Shown piece after piece: positions 14,373 through 23,238 of a stretch of DNA of 44,897 nucleotides. The number at the start of each line of letters is the position of its first letter. Position 1 is the first letter of the stretch. The notes beneath the pieces are model-generated. The model was not told where the DNA came from, did no database searches, and was given only the letters and a program-made list of their open reading frames with translations. The stretch is taken from positions 1 through 44,897 of the forward strand of contig JBGQDM010000016.1 of assembly GCA_041495845.1 (NCBI GenBank). Direction: 5' to 3'. The translations under genes and the position numbers were made by a program. Source of the stretch: JBGQDM01 sp041495845 (GTDB lineage: Bacteria > Acidobacteriota > Terriglobia > Terriglobales > Acidobacteriaceae).

Positions 14373-15599
14373 ATGGGGGCAGCAAGCATGAAGCGACGCC
14401 AGTTCCTGGGACAGGTAGCCATGCTGGCCGCAGCCGCTCCCCTGTTGCACGGCGAGAACCGCATGCCGCTGGCGGACTACGATGTCGCCGTCATCGGCGC
14501 CGGCGTGTTTGGCGCCTGGACCGCCTGGCACCTGCGCCGCGCCGGCCAACGTGTTCTGCTGTTGGATGCCTACGGGCCCGGCAACAGCCGTTCGTCGTCC
14601 GGAGGAGAATCGCGCATCATTCGCATGGGCTACGGCGCGAAAGAGTTTTATACGCGCTGGTCCATGCGTTCGCTCGAACAGTGGAAGGAACTGAGTGCGC
14701 GCGAAACTCTGCCGCTGTTTGCGCCAACGGGCGTCCTCTGGCTGGCTCCGGAGAATGATGGGTTGGCGAAGGAGTCGATCACAATGCTGACCCGGTTGCG
14801 CATCGCGCATGAAGTGCTGGACCGGGCGCAACTGGAAAAGCGCTTTCCGCAGATTAATCATGACGGTTTGGGGTTGGGGATCTTCGAACCGGGAAGCGGC
14901 GCCCTGATGGCCCGGCGCGCCGTGCAGCGGGTGACGGCAGCGGCCACGGCGGATGGCGTGGAATATGTCGAAGCGCGCGTCGAAGCGCCTTCACGCCCGG
15001 GCCCCGTGACCGAGTTGGAAGCGAGTGGCGGCAGGAAAATCCGCGCCCGTCAGTTCGTCTTTGCTTGTGGCCCCTGGCTGGCCAAACTGTTCCCCAGCTT
15101 GCTGGGCACGAAGATTCTGGTGACGCGGCAGGAGATATTTTTCTTCGGCGTCGAGGCCGGAGACCTGCGCTTTGCGCCGCCCGCCATGCCCACCTGGATC
15201 ATTGACCACGAGGACGCGTTCGGCACGCCCGATCTGGAAGGCCGCGGCTTCAAAGCTGCCGTGGACAAGCGCGGCCCGCGCGTCGATCCGGACACCCAGT
15301 CGCGCCTGGTGACGCCCGAAGTGACGGCGGAGATGCGGGCCTATGTGGCGCGCCGCTTCCCCGCCCTGACTGCCGCACCGATTACAGAAACCCGCGTCTG
15401 CCAGTACGAGTACACCTCGTCTGAAAATTTTCTGGTCGACCGCCACCCGGACCACGAGAACGTCTGGCTGGTGGGCGGAGGCTCGGGGCACGGATTCAAA
15501 CACGGGCCGGCGCTCGGAGAATATGTGCGCGACCAGGTTTTGCATCAGGCTGCCCCCGAACCGGCGTTCCTGTTGGCCGAAAAGAAAGTTGTAACGTAA
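14373..15599 (+). CDS. Tat-exported FAD oxidoreductase, monomeric sarcosine-oxidase-like
   Basis: The protein is about 408 residues. It starts with a twin-arginine signal (KRRQFLGQVAMLAAAAPLL), then a Rossmann FAD motif DYDVAVIGAGVFGAWTAWHL and an SSGGESRIIRMGY loop. Near the C-terminus it has RVCQYEYTSSENFLVDRHP and a GGGSGHGFKHGP loop. In monomeric sarcosine oxidases the equivalent Cys carries FAD covalently; here it is about residue 343. The family oxidises secondary or N-methyl amines, giving H2O2. Export of such an enzyme is unusual, since relatives are mostly cytoplasmic. The start could also be 14388 (MKRRQFLG). The uvrC gene follows after 14 bp. Confidence 0.82.
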   Translation: MGAASMKRRQFLGQVAMLAAAAPLLHGENRMPLADYDVAVIGAGVFGAWTAWHLRRAGQRVLLLDAYGPGNSRSSSGGESRIIRMGYGAKEFYTRWSMRSLEQWKELSARETLPLFAPTGVLWLAPENDGLAKESITMLTRLRIAHEVLDRAQLEKRFPQINHDGLGLGIFEPGSGALMARRAVQRVTAAATADGVEYVEARVEAPSRPGPVTELEASGGRKIRARQFVFACGPWLAKLFPSLLGTKILVTRQEIFFFGVEAGDLRFAPPAMPTWIIDHEDAFGTPDLEGRGFKAAVDKRGPRVDPDTQSRLVTPEVTAEMRAYVARRFPALTAAPITETRVCQYEYTSSENFLVDRHPDHENVWLVGGGSGHGFKHGPALGEYVRDQVLHQAAPEPAFLLAEKKVVT

Positions 15600-15613
15600 C
15601 TGCCACCTGAAGC

Positions 15614-17476
15614 ATGGACTTACTCGCCAAAATCCGCACCGTGCCCGCCGCGCCCGGCGTTTATCTCTACAAGAACGCCGAGGGCGAGGTCATCTACGTG
15701 GGCAAGGCCAACAGCCTGCGCCACCGCGTAGCTTCTTATTTTCATGAAGGACGATTTGTCGACGCCAAGACCGGCAGCCTGGTGCGCGAAGCCGCCGATG
15801 TGGAATGGATTGTGGTGGACAACGAGAAGGAGGCGCTGGCCCTCGAAAACAACCTGATCAAGCAGCGCAAGCCGCGCTACAACATCCTGCTGCGCGACGA
15901 CAAGACTTACCCCTATGTGAAGTTGACCATGGGCGAACGCTTCCCGCGCATCTATGTCACCCGCCGTTTGCGGAAGGACGGGGCGCTGTATTTCGGGCCG
16001 TACTTTCCGGCCAATCTCGCCTATCGCATCACCGACCTGGTGCACCGCAATTTTCTAGTGCCCTCGTGTTACGTGGACCTGAACCGGAACCACGCGCGAC
16101 CCTGTTTGCAGTTTTACATCAAGCGCTGTCTGGGGCCCTGTGTGTCAGGCCTCACCACGCCGGAGATTTATCAGGAGGCGGTGCGCGATGTGCGCCTGTT
16201 TCTTGAAGGCAAGCAGGGCGATCTCTCGCAATCGCTGCGGGCGCGTATGGATCGGGCAGCGGAAGCGGAGGAATACGAACGCGCCGCCAAGTACCGCGAC
16301 CTGATTTCCACGGTCGCGCAACTGCACGAAAAGCAGCGCATCGCTTCCGCCGAAGGCGACGATGCCGATGTCTTTGGCTATCACTTTGAAAACGAAATGG
16401 TGGCGGTGAACTTGTTTCACCTGCGCGGTGGGCGAGTGGTAGACCGGAGGGCGTTTTTCTGGGAAGAGCTGCCGGAGACCGCCGTCGAACGCGCCCACGA
16501 GGGCAGCAAGAACCAGGGCGGGTTCCAGCCCGGAGTCTTTCTCTCCGCCTTGCTGAAGCAGCTCTACATTGGACAGCCGTATGTGCCGCGGCGAATCTAC
16601 GTGCCCGTGGATTTTGAAGACCGCGGCATGCTGGAAGATTTGCTCTCGGACCAGGTCGCGGGCGAGAACGCCCGCGCCGCCAGAATCGAGATTGCGGTGC
16701 CGCAGCGTGGAGAGAAACGCTCGCTGCTTGATCTGGCCGGCAACAATGCCAAGCAGTCGTTCGACCAGCGCTTTCGCACCCTGAAGCCCAATACTCGCGC
16801 CATCCAGGAAGCCTTGCAGGAAGCGCTGGGGATGCCGACGCTGCCCAAGCGTATCGAGTGCTTCGACATCTCGCACATTCAGGGCGCGGAGACGGTCGCG
16901 TCCATGGTGGTGTGGGAGGACGGGCGGATGAAGAAATCTGATTACCGGAAGTTTCTGATCAAGACGGTCGCCGGCGTGGACGACTTTGCCTCCATGCGCG
17001 AGGTGGTGGGACGCCGCTACCAGCGACTGCAGACAGAAAAACGCGACCTGCCCAGTCTGATTCTGATCGATGGCGGGCTAGGCCAGTTGCACGCGGCGGC
17101 GGAGGCGCTGGAAGCGCTGGGCATCATCAATCAGCCGGTGGCGGCCATTGCCAAGCGCGAAGAGATCATTTACGTGCTGGGCCAGGAAAGCGAACCGCTG
17201 ATGCTCGACCGGCATTCCCCGGTGCTGCACGTAGTCCAGATGGCGCGCGATGAGGCGCATCGTTTCGCCCTTACCTTCCATCGCAAGCGCCGGCAGATGC
17301 GCGACCGGGTCAGCGAGTTGCAGGAGATCGCCGGTGTCGGGGCTGAGACCTCACGACGTCTGCTGGAGCACTTTGGCAGCGTGCAGGCAGTAAAGCAAGC
17401 GGACGAAGCGGCCCTGGCATCGGTGGCTACAAAAACCCAGGCGCAAGCGATCCGCGCGCACTTCCGCGAAAAATGA
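15614..17476 (+). CDS. uvrC: UvrABC excinuclease subunit C
   Basis: This 620-residue protein makes both incisions beside a DNA lesion held by UvrB. The domains in order are: GIY-YIG nuclease (GVYLYKNAEGEVIYVGKANS, about residues 14-95), a Cys-rich segment (Cys 152, 164, 172, 176), a UVR UvrB-binding motif (about 205-240), the RNase H-like nuclease (ECFDISHIQGAETVAS and LILIDGGLGQLH, about 380-530) and tandem helix-hairpin-helix motifs at the end (EIAGVGAETSRRLLEHFGSV). The length is normal. It follows the flavoprotein gene closely but is functionally unrelated, so co-transcription may be incidental. Confidence 0.97.
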   Translation: MDLLAKIRTVPAAPGVYLYKNAEGEVIYVGKANSLRHRVASYFHEGRFVDAKTGSLVREAADVEWIVVDNEKEALALENNLIKQRKPRYNILLRDDKTYPYVKLTMGERFPRIYVTRRLRKDGALYFGPYFPANLAYRITDLVHRNFLVPSCYVDLNRNHARPCLQFYIKRCLGPCVSGLTTPEIYQEAVRDVRLFLEGKQGDLSQSLRARMDRAAEAEEYERAAKYRDLISTVAQLHEKQRIASAEGDDADVFGYHFENEMVAVNLFHLRGGRVVDRRAFFWEELPETAVERAHEGSKNQGGFQPGVFLSALLKQLYIGQPYVPRRIYVPVDFEDRGMLEDLLSDQVAGENARAARIEIAVPQRGEKRSLLDLAGNNAKQSFDQRFRTLKPNTRAIQEALQEALGMPTLPKRIECFDISHIQGAETVASMVVWEDGRMKKSDYRKFLIKTVAGVDDFASMREVVGRRYQRLQTEKRDLPSLILIDGGLGQLHAAAEALEALGIINQPVAAIAKREEIIYVLGQESEPLMLDRHSPVLHVVQMARDEAHRFALTFHRKRRQMRDRVSELQEIAGVGAETSRRLLEHFGSVQAVKQADEAALASVATKTQAQAIRAHFREK

Positions 17477-17484
17477 TTCGACCC

Positions 17485-17515
17485 AAAAAAACCCGGCGGA
17501 AAGATTTCCGCCGGG
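17485..17515 (-). terminator. Intrinsic terminator of the PHI-1-like gene
   Basis: CCCGGCGGAAA (17492-17502) pairs perfectly with TTTCCGCCGGG (17505-17515). On the minus strand it is followed by seven U residues (17491-17485). It sits between uvrC and the convergent secreted-protein gene; the plus strand lacks a U-run. Confidence 0.9.
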
Positions 17516-17542
17516 CCATTGCTTGGACGATCACCTCCGCCA

Positions 17543-18586
17543 TTACGGCGTGGAAGCACAGGCGTGGAAGGTGTTCGAATACTCCAGCTGCACCTCGTAA
17601 TTCTTTCCATTTATCGGGAACACTGCTAGCGGACCCTGGCACAGATCGGCGATTTCCTGACCGAAAACCGGAGCGGAGTTCAAGGCGCGGAAACCGGTGT
17701 TGAGATCAGGATCGGTAATCGCCTCAAACACCTCGTGCGAAAGGGTGGACGCCGTCGAGTCGATCAGCACACTGTTCGGTGGCGCCGGGATGGCTGGGAT
17801 GGCGCACCCAGCCACATTCTGGAACGGCTCGACGGTGTAGTAGACCGTCCCGATATCCAGGAAGGTCGTCTTGGCGTGATAGGCGCAGAAGGCAAATGCG
17901 CTCGGATTGTCGGGCGAATAGCAGGGCCCCCCGTCCATGCAGTGATCCACACCCTTGGGCAGAAAGATGTGGTAGAGGTGCGCGTAGCCGACCCCGCTCT
18001 GGGATGCGGCCGAGTGGATCAAAGCAAGGATGTCGTTCTCGCCGAGGGTGGGGACGCCGGACAAACCGGGGAAGATCGTCACCGTCGCGTTGAAGGCGGT
18101 GCCGATCGTATACCGGCCGGCAGTGGTGGAACCCGTGTACTGGTCGGCCAAGTGAAGGAAGTTGCTCTTATTGAGGTTGTTGAGGAAGTTGTTGGGTGTT
18201 CCCCAGCAACTGGAAGCGGTGGCGCAATTTACAAAGATCGAGTGGTGAGCGGTGTTGACGATGGTCTTGCCGGTCGGGACCACCTTGGAGACGTCCGACG
18301 GAAAGAAGGCCGGCTGGATCAGCCCCGGCACGGCGCCACTGATCGGCTTGGTTTGCATTTTCAGGACCGGAAAATCCGGCGAAAAATTCTTCCCCGAAGG
18401 CGTGTGGCCAATGTTCAGGTGGATGCGCAGGTTGGAGGCCCCGTTGGCAGCCATAGCAAGATCGGCACCGGCGACTGTGAGCTTGATGGTAGCGAACGCT
18501 GCGTCCTGGGCAAACAGGGTTGCCTGCGCGAGCAACAGGGCAGCCAAAGCAATCCCGGCGAGCGGGAGCACGTGTAACGACTTCAT
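17543..18586 (-). CDS. Secreted protein related to plant EXORDIUM/PHI-1
   Basis: The protein is about 347 residues with a signal peptide (KSLHVLPLAGIALAALLLAQ). Its C-terminal third contains STLSHEVFEAITDPD (His about 284, Glu about 288), then GQEIADLCQG, then NGKNYEVQLEYSN. This order and spacing match the conserved block of plant phosphate-induced protein 1/EXORDIUM proteins, which act in the cell wall and brassinosteroid growth response and have no established enzyme activity. The HExxE pattern could bind a metal, but that is inference. Several Cys suggest disulphides in the periplasm or outside. The second of two adjacent ATGs is preferred because GAGGAG lies 6 nt before it. A good terminator follows. 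Confidence 0.65.
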   Translation of the reverse strand: MKSLHVLPLAGIALAALLLAQATLFAQDAAFATIKLTVAGADLAMAANGASNLRIHLNIGHTPSGKNFSPDFPVLKMQTKPISGAVPGLIQPAFFPSDVSKVVPTGKTIVNTAHHSIFVNCATASSCWGTPNNFLNNLNKSNFLHLADQYTGSTTAGRYTIGTAFNATVTIFPGLSGVPTLGENDILALIHSAASQSGVGYAHLYHIFLPKGVDHCMDGGPCYSPDNPSAFAFCAYHAKTTFLDIGTVYYTVEPFQNVAGCAIPAIPAPPNSVLIDSTASTLSHEVFEAITDPDLNTGFRALNSAPVFGQEIADLCQGPLAVFPINGKNYEVQLEYSNTFHACASTP

Positions 18587-18798
18587 CATTGTCTCCTCAG
18601 TAGTTGTGTAGTGTCAGGGGAAGGTCGGGAAAACTGTCGCGGAGGAGTTTCCCCTGTGGGCCTGTGGAGTGTCAAGATGCAGGATTCTGCAACCCTGCGC
18701 TGGGATGGGGAACATGCCCAGGAGCGGCGCCTGGAATTCGCTGTTGCGCCCCCAGGCTCGTGGAGCGGCTTCGAAGCGCCAGTTGGGCGGGCGGCTGG

Positions 18799-18804
18799 TA
18801 GAAT
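18799..18804 (+). promoter_or_regulatory. -10-like TAGAAT for asd and possibly the whole lysine cluster
   Basis: TAGAAT, in the context GGCTGGTAGAAT, lies 8 nt before the asd ATG, and no Shine-Dalgarno site is visible. It is the best candidate promoter for the asd-lysC-dapB part of the cluster. Confidence 0.4.
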
Positions 18805-18812
18805 CCGGAAAA

Positions 18813-19877
18813 ATGGCTTTCCCACTCAGTAGGATTCCGGTCGGCATTCTTGGCGCGACCGGTATGGTTGGCCAGCGTTTCGTGCAGATGCTGGAGCAGC
18901 ATCCATGGTTTGAAGTGGCTTGGCTGGCCGCATCAGAACGTTCCGAGGGAAAGACCTACGGCGAAGCGGTGCGCTGGCGGTTGAGGACCCCCATTCCGAC
19001 AGCGGTTGCAGCACTTCGACTTTCACCCGCAAATGTTACGACGGGTGCACCGCGCGTGATCTTCGCCGCCCTCGACGCGGCCGTAGCGCGGGAGGCGGAG
19101 CCGCTGTTTGCCGCAGCGGGATGCGCCGTGGTCTCCAACTCCAGTGCGTTTCGCATGCAAGCGGATGTGCCCCTGGTGATTCCCGAAGTCAACGCCGACC
19201 ACATCGCCATGATTGAGAGCCAGTCCTGGCGCAAACAGTCGGGCGGATTCATGGTGACCAATCCCAACTGCTCGGCGATTGGACTGGTCATGGCGTTGGC
19301 GCCCCTCCAGGCCAGGTTCGGGATCGAGTCGGTGATGGCGGTGACCATGCAAGCGGTCAGCGGCGCGGGTTATCCCGGCGTGGCTTCGCTGGACATTCTG
19401 GGCAACGTCATCCCCTACATCGCAAAAGAAGAAGAAAAGATGGAGGAGGAAACACGCAAGCTGCTGGGGCGCCGCAACGGTGACCACGTGGAAGCGGCCG
19501 GGTTTGCCATGAGCGCGCAGTGCAATCGGGTGGCGGTCGAGGACGGGCACACTGAATCGGTGTCGCTTAAGTTGGGGAGGAAAGCAAAGCGGGAAGAAAT
19601 CGTGGCCGCGTGGAACGAATTCAGCGGCCCGCCACAACAACTGAAGCTGCCCAGCGCACCGGCCCAGCCGGTCGTGTACTGCGAAGAAGCCGATCGTCCC
19701 CAACCGCGCCTCGACTGCGACCGCGGTGGAGGCATGACCGCAACGGTGGGACGCCTGCGCCCGTGCGGCGTGCTGGACTGGAAGTTCACCGTGCTCTCTC
19801 ACAATGTGATCCGCGGCGCAGCGGGAGCGGCGGTACTGAACGCGGAGCTACTGAAGGCACACGGTTACTTGAAATGA
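18813..19877 (+). CDS. asd: Aspartate-semialdehyde dehydrogenase
   Basis: The 354-residue enzyme makes aspartate semialdehyde from aspartyl phosphate with NADPH, the branch to lysine, threonine and methionine. The NADP loop is VGILGATGMVGQRFVQML near residue 8, and the active-site Cys lies in VTNPNCSAIGL near residue 155. A later conserved block reads NRVAVEDGHTESVSLKL. The sequence is of the fungal/archaeal type rather than the E. coli type. The ATG at 18813 was chosen because the family N-terminus starts there and a -10-like box precedes it. A longer frame upstream has no homology-like sequence. Confidence 0.93.
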   Translation: MAFPLSRIPVGILGATGMVGQRFVQMLEQHPWFEVAWLAASERSEGKTYGEAVRWRLRTPIPTAVAALRLSPANVTTGAPRVIFAALDAAVAREAEPLFAAAGCAVVSNSSAFRMQADVPLVIPEVNADHIAMIESQSWRKQSGGFMVTNPNCSAIGLVMALAPLQARFGIESVMAVTMQAVSGAGYPGVASLDILGNVIPYIAKEEEKMEEETRKLLGRRNGDHVEAAGFAMSAQCNRVAVEDGHTESVSLKLGRKAKREEIVAAWNEFSGPPQQLKLPSAPAQPVVYCEEADRPQPRLDCDRGGGMTATVGRLRPCGVLDWKFTVLSHNVIRGAAGAAVLNAELLKAHGYLK

Positions 19878-19905
19878 CAGACGACGCCGCTCGAAAGCCA
19901 CGCTC

Positions 19906-21279
19906 ATGATCGTTATGAAGTTCGGCGGCACCTCGGTGGAGGATGCGGCGGCGATTGCACGCGCGGCCGCCATCATCCGTGGTCGTCTGGAGCAACGGCC
20001 CGTGGTCGTAGTCAGCGCCATGGCCAGAGTGACGGACGCGCTGCTCGGGACCGGAGCGGCCGCGGGGACTGGTGACCGCGAGGCTGCGCTGGCCAGAGCC
20101 CGCCAGTTGCGCGAGCGCCACTACAACGTCGCCGGAGAATTACTCGGCACCGGCATCTTCACGCAGTTTCACGGCGAACTCGAAGCCGAGTTTGATGCGC
20201 TCGATGAACTGCTGCGCGGTATCGCAGCGGTAGGCGAACTAACTCCCCGCACCAGCGACCTGGTGGTTTCCTTTGGCGAGCGTATCTCGGCGCGAATTAT
20301 GCACGCCGCCTTGCTCGCTCGCGGCGTCGAAGCCGAACTCGTAGATGCACGCGACGTGCTGGTAACCGACAATACCCATATGCGCGCCGTTCCGTTTTTT
20401 GAGGAAACCTACGAGCGCCTCCGGATGCGGGTGCGCCCGCTGGTGGAGCAGGGTCGCGTCCCCGTTATGGGTGGATTCATCGCGGCCACGCGCGAGGGCA
20501 TCACCACCACCATCGGCCGTGGTGGTAGCGACTTTTCCGCCGCCATCGCCGGCGCCGGCCTGGGCGCGGAACGCATCGAAATCTGGACGGACGTGGATGG
20601 CATGCTGACCACCGATCCCAAGCTGGTGGCAGGCGCGCGGCGCATCCGCGTCATCAGCCTCGAGGAAGCGGCGGAGTTGGCCTACTTCGGCGCTAGGGTG
20701 CTGCATCCTGCTACCGTGCTGCCGGCCATCCAGCGGAACATTCCGGTATACATCCTGAACTCGCGCAACCCCAAGTGCGAAGGCACACGCATCCAAGCGA
20801 CGGCTCCGACTTGCCGCAACGTGTTCAAAGCCATCGCGGTCAAAAAGCGCATCCACCTCGTCGACGTTGCCGCTGCCCGGAGCATCTCGTCGCAGGGGTT
20901 TCTCAAATCCATCTTTGATACGCTCGACCGGCACTGCATGAGCGTGGATGCGGTCTCGATTTCTGGCGTCAGCGTTTCGCTCGCGCTGGAAGCCAGCGAC
21001 ACCATTCCAGCGCTGGCCGCTGACTTGGGCAAGCTGGCCGACGTGAAATATGAAGGACGCAAGGCGCTGGTCTGCCTGGTGGGCGACAATATTCGCGAGA
21101 CGCCTGGCATCGCTGCCCAGGTGTTCGGAACTTTGGCCGGCATCAAGGTACGGATGATTTCGCAAGGCGCGTCGGAGATCAGCCTGACGTTTGTGGTGGA
21201 AGAAGACCAGGTGGGGGAAGTCGTGCAACGTTTGCACGAAGCATTTTTTGCAAAATTGGACCCAGAAATTTTCGCCTGA
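19906..21279 (+). CDS. lysC: Aspartate kinase
   Basis: The 457-residue protein phosphorylates aspartate, the first committed step of the aspartate family. It begins MIVMKFGGTSVEDAAAI, the kinase signature, followed by the long catalytic domain (TTIGRGGSDFSAAI near residue 203, then EIWTDVDGMLTTDP). Two C-terminal ACT domains (about residues 310-457, with SVDAVSISGVSVSLAL and KVRMISQGASEISLTF) should bind lysine or threonine for feedback control. It follows asd by 28 bp and precedes dapB by 10 bp, so the three are probably one transcript. Confidence 0.95.
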   Translation: MIVMKFGGTSVEDAAAIARAAAIIRGRLEQRPVVVVSAMARVTDALLGTGAAAGTGDREAALARARQLRERHYNVAGELLGTGIFTQFHGELEAEFDALDELLRGIAAVGELTPRTSDLVVSFGERISARIMHAALLARGVEAELVDARDVLVTDNTHMRAVPFFEETYERLRMRVRPLVEQGRVPVMGGFIAATREGITTTIGRGGSDFSAAIAGAGLGAERIEIWTDVDGMLTTDPKLVAGARRIRVISLEEAAELAYFGARVLHPATVLPAIQRNIPVYILNSRNPKCEGTRIQATAPTCRNVFKAIAVKKRIHLVDVAAARSISSQGFLKSIFDTLDRHCMSVDAVSISGVSVSLALEASDTIPALAADLGKLADVKYEGRKALVCLVGDNIRETPGIAAQVFGTLAGIKVRMISQGASEISLTFVVEEDQVGEVVQRLHEAFFAKLDPEIFA

Positions 21280-21289
21280 ACGGCCGCCA

Positions 21290-21970
21290 ATGAACATTCT
21301 TCTTCTTGGTCACGGGAAAACCGGCTCGCTGGTGGCGGAGGTGGCGCGCCAGCGCGGACATGACGTGCAGGTGTTGCGGTCGGCGGACAATCCTGAAGGC
21401 TCCGGACTCACCGCCGCAGCCCTGGCCGCGGTGGACGCCGTCATCGACTTCACCACACCGCAGGCAGTGCTGGCCAACATCCGCGCGGGTCTGCAGGCGG
21501 GCAAGCCCATGGTCGTGGGCACAACCGGTTGGTATGAACACATGCCGGAAGTACGGGAACTGGTCACCCGCACTGGCACTGGCATGGTCTACGCGGCGAA
21601 TTTCTCGGTTGGCGTCAATCTTTTCTTTGAGATTGCACGCACCGCATCTGCTGCCCTGGAACACGGGTATTTCGGGCAGATTTTCGAGCGCCACCATGCG
21701 CAGAAAAAAGACGCCCCCTCGGGCACCGCTTTGACCCTGCGCTCGGTATTGGGTGAAGGTGCTGACCAGAGAGTTGAGATCACTTCGTTCCGCGAGGGTG
21801 ACGTTGTGGGACAGCACGAGCTTTTGCTCGACTCCCCAGCCGACACCATCTACCTTTGCCACGACGCGAAATCACGGCGCGGGTTCGCCGCAGGCGCGGT
21901 GCGCGCGGCGGAATGGATCCCCAGCCAGCGCGGCTGCTTCGACTTCCGCGACATTTGGCGGCAACTTTAG
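21290..21970 (+). CDS. dapB: 4-hydroxy-tetrahydrodipicolinate reductase
   Basis: The 226-residue enzyme uses NAD(P)H to reduce the product of DapA on the way to diaminopimelate. Its dinucleotide loop reads LLLGHGKTGSLVAEV, in which GHGKTGS replaces the usual GxxGRMG. VVGTTGWYEHM and the catalytic segment ERHHAQKKDAPSGTAL are typical. It is short for the family (often 240-270), as in several anaerobe and acidobacterial versions. It starts 10 bp after lysC. A 135-bp gap with no gene separates it from dapA. Confidence 0.92.
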   Translation: MNILLLGHGKTGSLVAEVARQRGHDVQVLRSADNPEGSGLTAAALAAVDAVIDFTTPQAVLANIRAGLQAGKPMVVGTTGWYEHMPEVRELVTRTGTGMVYAANFSVGVNLFFEIARTASAALEHGYFGQIFERHHAQKKDAPSGTALTLRSVLGEGADQRVEITSFREGDVVGQHELLLDSPADTIYLCHDAKSRRGFAAGAVRAAEWIPSQRGCFDFRDIWRQL

Positions 21971-22105
21971 GCTGTCGGGTCATTCAGCTGCCATGTCATT
22001 GCATCGCCGGAGCACGCGGCGCTATGCTGAAACCAGTAAATCTACTTTGAAGCGGGAGCGGGATGCAGGAACCTCCTGCCGCCTGCGCCCCGATTGGACT
22101 GGCCG

Positions 22106-23236
22106 ATGAACCTCTCCGGGTGTGGCACTGCTCTGGTTACTCCGTTCCGCTCTGATGGCTCGATTGACGATTCCGCGCTGCGCGGCCTCATCGCCTGGCA
22201 GGTGGAATCAGGCATTGATTTTCTGGTTCCCTGCGGCAGCACGGGCGAGACACCCACGCTTTCCCACGACGAGTGGCTGCTGGTAATTGATACCGCGATT
22301 GAGGTGAGTGCCGGGCGTGTGCCCGTTGTGGCGGGAGCCACTTCAAATTCCACCACGGAGGCGGTGAACAAAGCGAAAGAAGTGGCCGCGCGACCGGGAG
22401 TGACGGCCATTCTCACCGCTTCGCCCTACTACAACAAACCGACGCAGGAGGGCCAGTACCGGCATTTTCGCGCGATTGCGGAGGCGGTGGACAAACCCCT
22501 GATTCTTTACAACGTGCCGGGACGCACCGGCGCCAATCTGGAACCCGCCACCCTGGCGCGGTTGGCTGAGGTCCCGAACATCGCCGGTGTAAAGGAAGCC
22601 AGCGGCAACATGGTGCAGATCGCCGAAGTGTTGAGCGCGGTGCCGGAGTCATTCCTGGTTTTCTCGGGTGACGATGCCATCACGCTGCCGGTCATCGCGC
22701 TGGGCGGAGTGGGCGTGATCTCGGTCGTCTCCAATGAACTGCCTCGAGAGCTGGCCGAGATGACGCGGGCGGCGTTGAACAACGATTGGCCCACGGCGCG
22801 GCGGATTCATCGGCAGTACCTGGCGCTGATGCAGGCCAACTTCCTCGAATCCAACCCCATGCCGGCGAAAGCTGCGCTGGCCATGATGGGGAAAATTGAA
22901 GAAATCTACCGGCTGCCCATGCTGCCGATGAAGCGGGACACACGCTCGCGGCTGCAACGCGTAATGACGGAAGCGGGCGTGATCCCCAAGGCGGGGACTG
23001 CCGCTGCTCCGGAATCGGTCGAGTTCTTCATTTACGAAAACTGGCAGGCGGGACCCCACAAGGCGGTGTTGCATCGCTCCGGCTGTGGACAATGCAGCCA
23101 CGGCAAAGGGCGTCCCGCCGGACATGATCCGCAGCATTCGCGCTGGCATGGGCCCTATGCCACGCTGGCCGAGGGACGCAGCCAGTTGCAGACCATGGCG
23201 GGCGTGCTCATTCGCAGCGAGTGCAAGTGCATCTAA
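22106..23236 (+). CDS. dapA: 4-hydroxy-tetrahydrodipicolinate synthase with C-terminal Cys/His extension
   Basis: The first about 295 residues are a normal DapA aldolase: PCGSTGETPTLSHDEW, YNVPGRTGANL with the proton-relay Tyr, and GVKEASGNM with the Schiff-base Lys. It joins pyruvate and aspartate semialdehyde. Unlike ordinary DapA (about 290 residues), the frame continues to 376. The last about 75 residues contain EFFIYENWQAGPHKAVLHR, SGCGQCSHGKG, HSRWHGPY and a terminal SECKCI, with four Cys and several His that look metal-binding. No start codon separates the parts, so it is a fusion. dapD begins 2 bp after the stop. The ATG at 22106 fits the family N-terminus. Confidence 0.9.
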   Translation: MNLSGCGTALVTPFRSDGSIDDSALRGLIAWQVESGIDFLVPCGSTGETPTLSHDEWLLVIDTAIEVSAGRVPVVAGATSNSTTEAVNKAKEVAARPGVTAILTASPYYNKPTQEGQYRHFRAIAEAVDKPLILYNVPGRTGANLEPATLARLAEVPNIAGVKEASGNMVQIAEVLSAVPESFLVFSGDDAITLPVIALGGVGVISVVSNELPRELAEMTRAALNNDWPTARRIHRQYLALMQANFLESNPMPAKAALAMMGKIEEIYRLPMLPMKRDTRSRLQRVMTEAGVIPKAGTAAAPESVEFFIYENWQAGPHKAVLHRSGCGQCSHGKGRPAGHDPQHSRWHGPYATLAEGRSQLQTMAGVLIRSECKCI

Positions 23237-23238
23237 CC

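Noticed and set aside
18001..18100. GC-rich stretches in the PHI-1-like gene read as repeats
   Set aside because: They are ordinary codon use and do not recur with a period.
20239..21297. 352-codon open frame on the minus strand
   Set aside because: Antisense of lysC; the composition reflects codon bias of the opposite strand.
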